From positions 62,001 to 126,000 of the forward strand of contig JAODTK010005839.1 in assembly GCA_026419785.1 (NCBI GenBank): a stretch of 64,000 bases of DNA, in the 5' to 3' direction. This DNA is from Sclerodactyla briareus. Taxonomy: Eukaryota > Echinodermata > Holothuroidea > Dendrochirotida > Sclerodactylidae. The notes beneath the pieces were generated by a model. It had not been told where the DNA came from. It saw only the letters and a list, made by a program, of their open reading frames with translations, and did not search any database. Made by a program: the position numbers and the translations under genes. This document shows positions 36,281-48,375 of the stretch, in pieces. The first letter of the stretch is position 1, and the number at the start of each line of letters is the position of its first letter.

Positions 36281-37185
36281 GCTCATGGTCGCCTCTTTGC
36301 CTCGTGCCTGCTAATTAACAGATTAGGGTGGCTTACACCGCGGTACATCCGGGTGTACTGTCTAATCGAATCACGCGATTCGCTATGAAATAACTGAAAT
36401 AAGGTAATAAAAAATCCAAAGAAAATCTGAAAAATGAAATAACGAAAATGGGGTTTTTTGTGTAGGGATAGGGTGAGGTGTCTTTTGTCAGGTAAGCTCA
36501 GCACCTCCAGTATAAAAATCTTTCGCAGGGGCCTGCTATGTGGAGTTATTGGCCTTCAAAGTTTGGGGCCATTAAGCAGAGAAATCGGGGAGAATCCCAC
36601 TGGCGCAATAATGCAATGACGTACTCCATGGACAACACATTAAATATTTATGTATTGAATTGTTTCATTTTGTTGAATAAGTCACATTTAGCAGAAGTTC
36701 TGTTGTCGTTCCTCAACCAAAGTACATGACACCTACCACCCCTACAGCATCCTCTCCCATAGACTACATGCTTTTCGAAGTGAATCTAATTTTCGCATTT
36801 CAAAAGAAACAAGGATGTTTGCAGGTTGTGCCTGTATTACAAACTTTAATTATTGCATGATGGGATGCTTTTTATCTGCCGCAATACCATATATCCCAAT
36901 ACCCAAACTTCAAAAGACTAGGCCTATAACACCGTAACCGGAAAGTCCTATGCCTCTCCCTGTTTGGAACCTGACGCATTCACTTTTTATCCAGCTATTA
37001 TACAAGCCCCTGTATATATCATCTTGCAGTTGTCCTTTAGGTTTGTTTACTCTCTTTCTGTGATTTCTTACTACCATATGCCCCGACGCAAAAAAAAATA
37101 TCCCTTCTATACAGTAGGCCTAATTATATCCCTGCGACACAACTAGTGTTCCGGGATGTAGCGTGGGTAACACTAACATTACACA
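36281..37185. other. No gene recognised
   Basis: Short frames only, with no domain, RNA gene or defined repeat. Confidence 0.4.
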
Positions 37186-37189
37186 GAAC

Positions 37190-38430
37190 AAAATCCCCAC
37201 GATCCACGTAAAGTTGTAATCATATCCCCGCGACCTGGAAGTGCCCCGGGATTATTATGGTTTTGGTTTGTAGCCGCCGCCGCCGTTCCAGGCTCCGCCG
37301 TGCCCGGAAACTTTAGGCGTGATCGCAATAACTCTTTAACCGCTTTATCCGATTGATCTGAACTCGGTACACATGTCCGTCCTATTGAAATCTCGAATGA
37401 GGTTTCGGAAGTGGCAACACTGCATGTCTGCTGCCCTCTATTTTGCACGGGTTTCCACACATTACAGAACTAGCCCCTTGAACCGGGTGCCATAGCTAAT
37501 GACCCTCCTTACCGACAGATGCCACATTCTTGTGGTTTCTACCACTTTACTGAGAAGTTATTTTATCAAATGAAATTATTGAAATATTCTCATTCTCTCC
37601 TCTCCATTGTCCAATTCGGACCGCTGGCCATTAGTAGAACGAAATAGACGGTTTCAAATTATCAAAATATGTTCACTTCGACAGAAAACGTCAGACTCGG
37701 TGTTTATGTGAAATCCGTTCGAAGTTTGAAAAGTGGGCCGGGCGAATCGGCCGATGCTCCGTATTTTACGTTTTCTTAGGGGGGAAAATATATGTATCCC
37801 ATACTATTTCCTCCAGACATTTCATTTTTGTCAGTTATTTGCCACTACGCCTTCGCTGTTGAGTTTTATCAAGTTTAAAAAAAAATCTTCTCCCAGTAAA
37901 GAAACCCCTCTTCGGTCCAATACCCGCAGCTGGTCCAAGGAGATATCCACTTGGGAAAAGCATCTTGATTTTTATGCAGTGATCGACCGTCGGCGGCCAT
38001 TTCCATTTTCAACATTTCACGAGGCTGAATTCTGATGAAAATACTGAAGTTTATCCGATTCGCACGAAACTTGGTGGGTGGGGACAACAGTTGGGGTCCC
38101 GAAAACCATGACGGTGATTTCAGGGTCACGGAGGTTAATTTGTGTTTGTTTGAGCGACAGTACAGAGTTAGTCCCTATACACAACCCAAAACAATTGGTG
38201 GAGGGACAAAAGTCCGGTCGTGATTAACATGATGTTGATCTCAAGGTCACAGGAGGTCAAATTTGCATAAATCAAAACTTGGGGAATGTGGACCTACAGT
38301 TGGAGTTGAACAACGGGTAGGGCATTCCAAAGTCACTGGAGGTCGAATGGCACATTTTATTGCCTTCCTCTAACGAGGTCCAAAGCTGCTGACTGCGGGA
38401 TATACACGTCGGCGGTTTTGCCCGCCTGCA
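37190..38430 (+). repeat. CCG-rich dispersed repeat, copy 2, split by a ~510-bp insertion
   Basis: 37190-37445 matches the first part of copy 1 (CATATCCCCGCGACCTGGAAG, GTAGCCGCCGCCGCCG, CTTTAGGCGTGATCGC). The match resumes at about 37960 (GAATTCTGATGAAAATACTG, GCACGAAACTTGGTGGGTGG) and ends near 38410 (ACACGTCGGCGGTTTTGCCC). The intervening 37450-37955 has no counterpart in copy 1 and shows no recognised element. Confidence 0.65.
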
Positions 38431-38647
38431 CATGTCTTGTTACGAATGTCATAGTGCAAGATTCTGACATCTTCAGTGAGTGTAAAGTGATCTTCAGTGA
38501 GTGTATATGTGTGGAGTATACCATCACGGAGTGAATAAGGGTTAATTATTGTGAAGCTCGAACTAGAGGGGACTGTCGAACGGAACATATTCTAAATCTT
38601 CTGACGAAATGCGAATCACGTCGCCCAAATTACGTGTCCACTCTACA

Positions 38648-41255
38648 CAGGCCATGGGCCACGTGCGGCCCTCGGGCCAAATCCGCCCTCGAGTCATTGT
38701 TTTCTGGCCGCGAAGCGTTTGCTGGAACACGATGTATCCGGCCCGCGAGCCGATCTCCGAGCTGAACCTTATGGCCCTAAAACTTCTATAGTTATGATAA
38801 TAACTTACAACATCAACTTTTCATGCTACCAAAATATGTAGTTGTGTTTCCCACAGAATTCGAAATTTACGCAACATTATACCTAATCATTTGAGGAATT
38901 AATAATTGAAGTGAATATCGCAAATCATTACTTGTGACATGTGGAAAGCTGTTTACTAGTACCTAGTTGTCTCGCGGAACTGATACCGCGATAGCGAAGT
39001 TATCATCGGTCGCAGCGCGTAAAATCAAGCCACATGAGTTCGCAAAAGAGAACGGTTTACCAGAGAACGGGTTTTCCAGGAAAAATGGACCTCCCAATAG
39101 TTTCGCCTTGAAAAGGAACGTACACTTTGCTTGGTGTTGCATGAAACGTGTCAGTCATAAGGAATACACATATTAACACATTATATGAACCGCCTAATGC
39201 CAGATATGCGGATCTGGACGACGCAGCGAGGCAACATGAAGTATAAACACTGACGCGAAGCTGAGTGCCACAAAATGTCTTCAGGAAAGGCACGGTCCAC
39301 AAACAACGAGATAGAAGAAGCCAGTTTTCGTTGTCGCAGAACAATTGCGAAAGATCGAACCCTTCAAGCGATGGTGAATTTGTTAAGGAGTGTGCTGTTT
39401 GGACGTGTGGGGCTGCTTCGATAAGAAGCACAGTCTGATCAGAAAGGTTAACGAGGTCAGCTTATCCCGAAGGACGATCGCTCGAGAATTGAAGAATATT
39501 GATACTTGAGCAGCAGCTACGAGAAAAGCAAAAGACTTTTGTGTCACCTGTCGATTGCACGGACGAATCCACCGACGCAAGCGACACAGCTCATCTTGCA
39601 ATTTTTTTCCTCAGGGGCATAGACACAACTGTTAATGTAACAGATGGAATGCATTGCATTCCCATGAAAGACAAGACCACAGGACAAGACATTTTCAATG
39701 AGCTCCTGAGAATGGTTTTGAGAAATATGGCCTGCGGTGGGGGATTCCGTGCGGGGTCTCGACTGATGGGGCCGCTGCGATGGTTGGAACTCGCTCCGGA
39801 CTATGTGCTCGTATCAGAATCATGTGACATCTCTTGGGCTGGATCCACGATAAAATAACATTTTATCACTGCATCATCACCAAGAGAATCTCTGCCAATC
39901 CGTGAAACTGCACTGTAATGACAGTGGGTTGTGACATGCCGTCACAAAATGCGGAAAGGGGCTCGAAACCCAGACATTCAAAGATTTTTAAAGAAGTTGA
40001 TTGAGTATGACTACACTCCCTTACCATTGCGAGTACGTGGCTTAGTCGGGGCCGAGTCCTAAAGTTGGCTTTTTTTGATCTTCGTGAGAGATCGAATTTT
40101 CTGAAATATGGAGTCCATTGGGAGGATTAGTGGAATCCGAACTTGATTTGTCTCGACTTAGCTTCTCTGGTAGATGTAACAAACCACATGAACGACCTGC
40201 AGCAGTACGCGAGAGGGCAGTTCGTGCACGAGCTATTCGTACACATCGTCAGTTCTGCAAGAAAACTGATGTTTATGGAGAGCCAGATCACTACAGGAAA
40301 CACAACACATTTTTTTCCCACTCTAACCACTGTGAGTGACCTTGGATACGGCTATGAGCAGTACAAACCGGAAGTTGCAAAACCTAATTCCGAATTCATG
40401 CCCTGTTTCAAGATTTCCGGCAGCATGAAGTACAGCTGACTAGTTCGGCAGTCCAATCACCGCGGATATCATCCGCACACCTGCTGTATTACCATGGAGC
40501 TGACGAATCCCGAACGTGTCAATGCCAAAGCGAACATTCATTGCGCGGAACGACTTGCTGGCATTCTACAAAGATAGTGTGGCAGAGAGAAGTACCCAAA
40601 CCTAAGGGACTTGGGTAACGCTCCTGTTTCTTTATTTGGAACACATACAAATGGTGAACATTTCTTCTCTCAGAATGAAATTGAAAATCAAGCTCACAAC
40701 CGACTGACAGACCAGCACTTGAAACAACAAGAGGTCGCTGTTCATCGACTCGTCCAAATATAATCTGGACTTGCGAGCAGATGCAAGCACTCCTTCTCAT
40801 TGACAATCAGTAGGACAACGGTACCTACCTACCGTCCAGTGATGCATAATGTCACTCAACGCATCCACAATGTTATTCTTTTGTTTATTATCAGTCATAC
40901 AGTAACAGGTATATACCGTTGACATCATCGACACTGAACATTGGATTTCTTGCATTGATTTCGTAGGATACATGGCATGGTATGCGAACTCCTGTACCGT
41001 CTGTGTGTATGTTTGTGTGTGTGACGCCTATGAATCCAGATGTAAGAACAATACATGATGCTTTGAGGCCGGTACTTAATATGTCATTTGAGTGACCAGA
41101 GTCTGGAAAGTTGGTACAAAAACAGAAGGACAAACGCTGGAATAGTCGAGGCAATCAAGATCACTAACATTTCGGCTTTCTGGCCCGCAGGCTGGAGGTG
41201 AAATGCTTATTTTGGCCCAGATCAAAAAAACAAAAAAAAGTTTGCCCATATCCTG
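38648..41255 (+). mobile_element. Near full-length hAT DNA transposon, broken
   Basis: A ~2.6-kb element holds a complete but shattered hAT transposase. Its left end (CAGGCCATGGGCCA) and the reverse complement of its right end (CAGGATATGGGCAA) match at 11 of 14 positions. It is flanked by CTCTACAC (38641-38648) and CCCTACAC (41256-41263), a 7/8 match for the 8-bp duplication expected of hAT; the left copy overlaps the first element base by one, probably a lost C. The left subterminal GTGCGGCCCTCGGGCC stretch is typical of vertebrate and invertebrate Charlie-like elements. Confidence 0.75.
38980..40810 (+). pseudogene. hAT-family transposase (BED-finger, Charlie/ZBED-like), multiply frameshifted
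   Basis: Plus-strand landmarks follow in family order. RVFQEKWTSQ and KEY..(H)Y (~39065-39190) belong to the BED-type N-terminus. EGEFVKECA-type text is at ~39365-39400 as DGEFVKECAVW. EQQLREKQKTFVS and DESTDASDTAHLAIFFLRGI (39508-39615) start the catalytic fold, and its first acidic residue is present. MKDKTTGQDIFNELL and GVSTDGAAAMVGTRSG (~39665-39805) carry the next catalytic Asp. KLAFFDLRE is at ~40060, NRLTDQHLKQQEV at ~40700, and KYPNLRDLGNALVSLFGTHT at ~40590-40650, the C-terminal dimerisation (hATC) region. Frames change at least eight times, so it cannot be active. Confidence 0.85.
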
Positions 41256-41264
41256 CCCTACACT

Positions 41265-43180
41265 CTGACTGAGGTTCACACTGACTCGAGCTGCGTAGGC
41301 GCCCCAGCATGTCCGAGGCTTCATATGGTGCAGCGAGAGTATGTGGCATACGCCAATACATCGCCGGTTTTACTCGAGTTCATGCCAGTCAGCTCCCATC
41401 AGTCAGCACATGGGAGAAAGTGACCTGGTTGAGATGGAGTCTTGCCATGACACCAATGAGCTGACGGAATCGAACTAAAAATCGTTGCGACAACAGTCTG
41501 GATCGAGCTTCAACCGATCTTGGTTTTTTTTTCTAAACCTAAGCCTACTACTGTGATATGGTGTCCGGAGAGGAACACAGTGAAAATTGAATTAGGTTTA
41601 AAGCATGTTTTGACAATATGAGGTCGTCTTCGATTATCCGATCGCGACGACCAAAAATCAAGTCGTATGTTTGTGTAAACTTTTTTCTTGCTCGGATTCA
41701 TTTTGTTGATGCAATCACAATGTTTATTTATGAACTGGACTGAATCGGGCATCGCATATGAGCTGAACTGAAAAACTTCCTCCACAGAGGAGATTGCGCA
41801 ATATGCACGACCACTCCCGAAACAAGCACATGGAGCTATGTTACTGAAGTAGTAGTATTCAACTCTGGACGATTGCTGAGAAGTGGATGCTACGAAAGTA
41901 TTATGAAATCTTGCTTCACTAAGCACGAGTCCTATTACTGAGACTTATACAGATGATACTGTATGTTCATTGTAGATAACAAGTTGTTTTATTTCAGCGT
42001 TGGTTACAGTTGTCTAAGGAATTTACAAACTGAGAGCCTACTAATGTTCATTTTGTGAAAAACAATCTGGCTTTTGTCGAAGGCTGATCCTACGATGTTG
42101 GAATAATATCGTTTTTGGTCAATGTTGACGGAATCTTTTGAGCCCCCAGGTTTCCATACATTCGTCTGCCTTGCTGGCTGTGTCATGTAGACAAGTGTGG
42201 CGAGTCACCAGAATTTGTCATTTCCAGTCACCGTGACTTAAAGTATTAGGCAGGTCAAGTCATCGTCAGGCAAGTCACTGCACTGTACAGAATCAATAGA
42301 AGCAATTAGTCACTCAATCATTTATCAACTTTCTATCAACCCGAAGTCACAAGTACGACTCGTCCCCATTTCTGTTTGGTATCGCATTCATCCATCCGGA
42401 GCCAGTACAGTAGCGACGCCAGAGTTTTTGAGTTCCAGGTGAGAATGATTTTCCAAGAGTTGGGCAGTACGGTGGGCAGCCATGTTCCTTCCTGGTGGGG
42501 ATTGGTAATATGCAAATATGTGATTGCAGTCTAGTAATGTATGGGGGACAATCAAACACCTAATACGTGTCATACAGGAGGAGAGAACACGCGCACCCAG
42601 AGACAGGTTTTGCCTCCAGGACTGTGTGGAGCACGAGCATGGTTGATCAGACGCTGTTGGCCGCTGACCATCGCATGATATTATACTAATTTCTCCGTGA
42701 CTTGACAGACTTTAACAACAGTACCCGCAGTCGCCACCGACTGGTAAGTCCATATCCGTCCAGTAACTGAAACACGGGCGCAACCACTGAGGATTCGGAA
42801 GGGGGGTCGTGCAGGTTTCATTACGGACGGACTTACAGGGGTTGGCAATCTGCTCAACGTTATTGGGAATACACCCCCCCCCCACACCACTCCCCCCCCA
42901 CCCCTCCCCGCCCCCGAACACCTATGCGGTGTTCGGTTACGTTCCTGCGCGAATGTCTTCTGAGCATACATCTCACATTGCCTCGCGGGTTGGCATGGCG
43001 TTTGTGGCAAGATCAACCACTATACTTTGCTCATCGGGGTGATGTGGTGTTTTTCTAGCATGTGTTTTCGTGTTGCCAACCCGCATTTTACACTAGCCCC
43101 AGAGGCACTCCATACCGAGTGCTGGGAATGTATTGTAGGGTCGCATGAATCAAATGAGGCGTGGTGCGATGCGGCTGGGG
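41265..43180. other. No gene recognised between the hAT element and the tandem duplication
   Basis: Frames of 60-138 codons overlap on the minus strand without domains. C-rich runs lie at 42876-42915. The end (about 43160-43215, GATGCGGCTGGGG..(TGAG)n) faintly resembles the 3' end of the I-type LINE at 12590-12630, but too little is readable to call it. Confidence 0.4.
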
Positions 43181-45889
43181 ATTTCCAGGCATGAACCCTT
43201 ATGAGTGAGTGATGAGTCAGTGGCTCACTGAATTTCTTTCCATTCATTCGTGTACTTCGAAAAAATCGAATATCACGGTTCCTTCCCTTCCTTTCGATGG
43301 CGCCACCTCCCCCCCACCCCCCCACTTCTTCCCCCGCCTCTCCCTAAAATATTGTACTCTGCACTAAAATATCTGGAGTAGGCTGACAGATTTTAGAAAA
43401 CTTGTGAATAGGCCGGAGGCACTCTAATAGGCCGGAGGATTTAGATTTTGGGGAGTAATAAACCTCCGTATATGTCAGAGGTCCTGTGGGGTTCTCCGCT
43501 ACTGTTCTATTTTGCGAAGTTTCGTAGTGTGAAATCCTGGCTGAGCTAGCTACCCGTCGGCCGTCTCATGTCGCCCTACTGAGGGCTGGTGGGAGGCTCG
43601 GATCGATATCTACAGGCTTGGCGTTCGTCATCCACAACTTCGCACTAACCTATTGGTGAGATTATAGGAAGTGCAAGTAGGTATCTTGTCTGCGAGACAA
43701 TTATATTTACGCGTGTTGCGTGCGAATGGTGTATGTCCTGTGAAGTTTTTGGATGGGGCAGGGCGCTAGGGCTTTGGTGCACCCACAGCCCTCTATCACG
43801 GCTCTGGGTTGCACAAGGTTGCATTGGACAGTAGAAGAGTTATCCAGTCCGTTCCCTGCGCATAGTATGCGTATCGTTTTTTACTTACAATTTGATAGTT
43901 AGTTTCACGTATCAATGTTCTGAGGAACGAGCTTTATTAGAATGAATGCGGTATATATTTACGAGGAGGCCAGCAATTAGGCAGTCTTCTACATTGTACA
44001 GTCGCATAGGTTCAAGTAGGAGCTATGTCCTAGGGCAGAGAAAGTCCTTGGCTTCCGTTGATTCGAGCAGATACACATGTGTACATGGTGCATACTGCCG
44101 TTCAACATGAGATATCAGGTGCCAAAGTAGCGCTTCTCCACGTTGTAGACATGCCTGCTCAAAGGCTTCACAGAAATGACTCCGGATCATCAGTGATTGT
44201 CACACGCGTTTTCTTTTACAAAACGCTCTCTGGATTGTTTACTCCAAACGCACCTTTCAGCAGTCACCTCATAGTTTGTCGCTGGGACAAGTGCGTAACT
44301 ACCGGTTAAAGGCTCCAAGCGAAAAGCAAATTTTCGTATGAGCAAAGAACGTTATCTTGGTAGACCGTGTAAAATCGGGGGTAAGGCACCCACCCCGCTC
44401 TCCCCCCCCCCCTTCCCCGCCGGGGTTGTGCTCTTTACTGGGGACTTTCCAGTAGGGTTGCCCGCATACGGCGCTCGATTAATCGTCACGAGTGACCTCT
44501 AAAAGGGTCACCAACTTAACATGCGCATGGGAACTAGCAGAATGTTTGCTTTTGAAACTTTGCCTAATTAGTAGTACTATGTACTATGTATCGGAGAAAG
44601 GAACAGGGATATGGGGGGGGGTCTCATCGCCTCCTAACAACTGCCTCCTTTCAATCTATGTCTATGATGATGCAATGAAACAAAGAACACAAGTGCGAGA
44701 AATAAATTGATTCTGCCCCCGATAAACTTGATTCAGGGCTGCTATCCCCCAGCTTTAGCCTAAGTATGAATGCAATAACTGTCACATGTGTGCAATATTT
44801 GACACGAGCGGCTGAGGCCATGCAATAGGCACAGTCACCCACCAGGATTTGATTCATAACATAACGCTGTGTCCTTCATCCTATTGGAAAATTTTGAGGC
44901 TCTGCAACCAAACGAGGAAAAAAAACACCTCAATTTCAAAATCACAAATTGCATGCAGCCTCACAAGGGGAATACTGACAATTCAGAAGATCTGCACTTT
45001 GCTCAGTCACGCAAAGTGCATGATGGTCTCAAAAAACCGTGCCGTGGCATATCAGCGACTATTCTTAAGTAATATATCGATTTGGACGATGTACGTATCG
45101 TAATGGGAATGAACTAGGATTATGAGTGGAAGGTCATGCATATAAGTTTCGTCATTTCTTTCGCCATTGCTACCCAAACGGACACTGCCTCTTTATTCAA
45201 CTTGACGCTTTTGTTCCGTTCATGAACGGCCGCGCCGCAGGGCCAGGGCGGATCAAGAGCGCGACGGGTGCGCAACATTATTGTTAAATAGTGGTAACAC
45301 GTGTGCCCAATCGGACGCAATAACACGGGAACGCGGAAGCGATGGATGGATATACATTGTCCATTCAAACGGTGGACATGACAATTGGGAAAAACCCACC
45401 GTAGCTTTCTGTTTGAACAGTTCCAATCAAACTGCTATCTTCCGGGGGGGGGGAAGTGCGAATTCTTTTCGAGTGTCGGTTTACCTTACTTACAGAGTTT
45501 GGGTAGACCGCTAGGTCAGACGCAATCGCTGTCATCATGAATTGCTACTTGTTCAATTATATACGTACCGACCAGAGCCAGAGAGGACAGCTGCCTGCTC
45601 GACTCATCCGGGAACGGACGGGTGCGGTACGTTAAACCACAATGATTCCCGTGCTGGCTAAACTTTGACACGAAACAAATGGCTGTGATCTCTAACTGGT
45701 GCAAAATGTGGGGTGCAATAGCCTGTTGACAGGGCCCCCATGCCGTTTTCCGCTCGTCGTATTAAACTTTATTGCGTCCATCGTTGGATGTGCACAGCAG
45801 TGACAGAATTCTCAGTCGGCGATTTGCTAAAAAAAATTATTGTCAATCGGCCGAGTCATAACAGAAAGAATAATAGCACCCTCTATATC

Positions 45890-46524
45890 ATCGTTCATCA
45901 TAGTTTTACGTCGCGGCTCCACTTCGAGTGGGTTGGGCGGTTCTGGCTGTAGCAATACACTACCATCTATTACGCTCAGAGGGGGAATATCTGAGAGAGT
46001 ACAAAAACTACCAGGTCTGCATTGAGCGACTTGCGCCAATTCTTTTTTTTTTTTGTCTACCCATTTCTCTCTCGCCTAACAGGCGCGTTACCGAGAGATT
46101 TGTCTGGAGGGGGGGGGGGGAGGGGAGGTCGGAATACAAGGGAAAAGGCGCCCCATTATGCCTCACCCTCCCTAAGGGCAACTAAGTACAATTTTGGGCC
46201 TCTGAGAACATGCTGCTGCAGTATTTTGGCGAAATAACAGCTGCACAAACCCCTACTGAACTGCAAGAAGTCAGTTTTTGTGTTAAAAATTTATTAATCA
46301 CTTGAGTCATGGAGGGGGGTACTGACCCCCCCCCCTCCGTGGGTACGCCACTGTCCTCAACAGTGTACTCTTCTATCCTACCAGTCCAGCTATCGCCATG
46401 TTTGACATGTCCATACCATCTTAGCCCCATATGTCGTAGCCATGACTCCAAGTTAATGTTGGGAATGTCCACGCGACGACGGAGAGAGTCCAAACTGATC
46501 CTATCCTCAGCTGGGACCCCACAC
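45890..46524 (-). mobile_element. LINE 3' end (unit 1), with a nested MITE
   Basis: The minus-strand frame gives KRMCGVPAEDRISLDSLRRR, DIPNINLESWLRHMGLRWYG and HVKHGDSWTGRIEEYTVEDS. This is the RT-C terminal region of non-LTR retrotransposons (C.....DR.....L...L.I......R..LRW.GH). At DS the frame runs into a hAT MITE (46080-46353). The host LINE resumes at lower coordinates toward its 3' end near 45890. Its upstream part is replaced by an inverted copy of itself. Confidence 0.8.
46080..46353. mobile_element. hAT-type MITE nested in the LINE (unit 1)
   Basis: Counterpart of the better preserved copy at 54861-55154. The right end is GGTACGCCACTG followed by TCCTCAAC. The left end CAGGCGCGTTACC has one extra T and its flanking duplication is degraded (CGCCTAA). 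G runs of 13 and C runs lie just inside the ends. Confidence 0.75.
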
Positions 46525-46646
46525 ATCCTTTTCGGCTGCGGCATACCTCGCTCATTCATACCTCGCTCATTCCGTTGTGGGGTCCCAGCTGAGGATAGAA
46601 TCAGTTTGGACTCTCTCCGTCGTCGCGTGGACATTCCCAACATTAA
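46453..46646. repeat. Palindrome with 71-bp arms, LINE-derived
   Basis: The left arm (46453-46524) and right arm (46576-46646) are inverted copies that differ at one base (ACTGATCCTA against ACTGATTCTA). The ~50-base loop contains ATACCTCGCTCATTC twice in tandem. The arm is coding sequence of the minus-strand LINE (DRISLDSLRRR region). Unit 2 has a single arm followed by genuine LINE sequence, so unit 1 arose by a fold-back copying event with loss of ~300 bases. Confidence 0.85.
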
Positions 46647-46720
46647 AGGGTCTGCCTACAATAGGCCTCTATCTCTGCGACTGACACCAGCGTGGGAAGG
46701 CCCAGACAGACGGTACTAAC

Positions 46721-46966
46721 GTGTCGCCCAATCGTAGTCTTTGGCTGACGCAGAATAGACCACGGAGAGTTATGACTATTGTGAGGAGATATTTTCCAAT
46801 CAGACGGCAAGGCCAGTTTTTCGACTACAAGAGGCTAGGGGTGAATGGTGTAGTTCTGTTACAGCCATCCAGTCCATCGATAGGACAGAAACGACGTCTT
46901 GTATACGACGTTTTACATGGCAATCTATGGAACCCTAATATGATCCCACATCTTCCACCAGAATAA
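46721..46966 (+). other. Open frame conserved in position in both units, unidentified
   Basis: An 81-codon plus-strand frame in unit 1 (with TIVRRYFPIRRQGQFF and RLVYDVLHGNLWNP) matches 55700-55925 in unit 2, where it is broken. Substitutions here outnumber those elsewhere in the duplication. The next open stretch in unit 2 (about 55931-56222) reads into LPKYDLLPVIFDLASFHRQE and NRLGNT. I do not recognise a family; it may be part of an old transposon. Confidence 0.25.
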
Positions 46967-47724
46967 CCAAATCGTCCAACACTCTTCTGCACAACAGATA
47001 ATTCAATTCCAAAGAAGTAAAAAAAAAAAAAAAAAAAAAAGTAAAAAGTGAACGAATACTGGTCAGTGATTTACAAGCAATCGTCTGCCAACAAGACAGG
47101 ACGTCTCCCAGAAAGTATGACCTTCTTCCAGTAGATTGAATTGCATCTTTTTATAGGCATAGTTGATCACACTATAGGGTGCTGGCAATCTGGCAATGCG
47201 ATCCAGACATGCAGGTATTCCTACGCTGCTAATCGTCTAGGAAACACGTGAAACAGTCTTTATGATGTATAAACGAAATAAAATTTGCAATGGGAATACG
47301 CTGAGCCCATAGTGAATATGAGCCTTCTTCAAAATATGGGTAACCACTATATGTGTTAAACACTAATAATATTGCTTGTACATTAATACCTGAAATCAAC
47401 GAATGAGTTATTACATTAATAATTTATGATCAGTATAACTTCCATGTAAACCTATTCATGCCATAGTCACAATGAACAATGCGCTTGGTCTATTGTTCAC
47501 GTGCACAACTGACTTTACTTGTTTGGGGGGCAGAACCAAGTTATGGGAACGCTCACTGTGCGTTTTTTTTTATAATATATATGTATTTTTATGGTATACA
47601 TGCCGAGCATAGGATCGTTCCTATTCAAGGCCCAGCAGATGCGACCTGGATAATGCACCTATTGTCAAGCTGCCGAACCCCTCACCAGGTACACGGAAAA
47701 AGCAATGCCTCTTTGGAGGTACCT

Positions 47725-47935
47725 TGATGGGGGGGGGGGGGGGTAATCACACGCAGACGGCACTTGCAAATTGCCTGACCCTCGTTTGTCCCTGCTCCAA
47801 TCCCTTGTGCTGAGCGTCCAGCGAGAGAAGGCAACAGGAACCATTTTAAAGTCTTTGGTATGACCCGACCGAGATATCGGACCCCGGTCCCGAGGGGAAG
47901 GCCGATGCTCTACCAACTGTGCCAACCACTTGTAC
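47725..47935 (-). mobile_element. tRNA-derived SINE (unit 1)
   Basis: On the minus strand TTGGCACAGTTGGTAGAGCA (A box) and GGTCCGATATC (a decayed B box) lie ~30 bases apart in a tRNA-like head. A body with CTTTAAAATGGTTCCTGTTG and GGATTGGAGCAGGGA follows. The head yields the open frame beginning MAQLVEHRPSPRDRG, a frequent spurious protein in marine invertebrates. A C-run tail marks the left border. Confidence 0.7.
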
Positions 47936-48375
47936 GAGAACTAGATTCTTTCATGCATAATTCACTTCGCTGCCTACTTGATTACCGCTGACTGGACCGT
48001 ATGTCCAACGTCAGCGTGTTAGGCAGATCAACTTCGCTGTGACTTCCGAGAGTTAGGCGGTGGGTCAAAATTAGGCAAGGTCGCTGACTCGCAGGAGTTT
48101 GGCGATGGAAGCGGCAGGCGGATGCGGCTATAGGTAACTTCAGAGGGATGTGCTCGCTCGCAAAGGGAGGTCACTGTAGTTCGTCGCGTGATGAGATGGG
48201 GAGCCGCAACGAGGGGTGATGAAGAAAAAACTGACTACTGACGCATATTCTTCATTTACTTTGGCAGTAACTAACGTCGTAAGTCCGTACACAGCTCTCG
48301 GCAGTGATTACTTGTACTTACTACTTGAGTGAGCGTAGTCACGTTGATTCAACTAATGCTAAAAGCCTTACACTC

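Noticed and set aside
47865..47935. Possible tRNA gene on the minus strand
   Set aside because: The tRNA-like head has a decayed B box and continues into a SINE body; the copy in unit 2 is the same. Treated as SINE.
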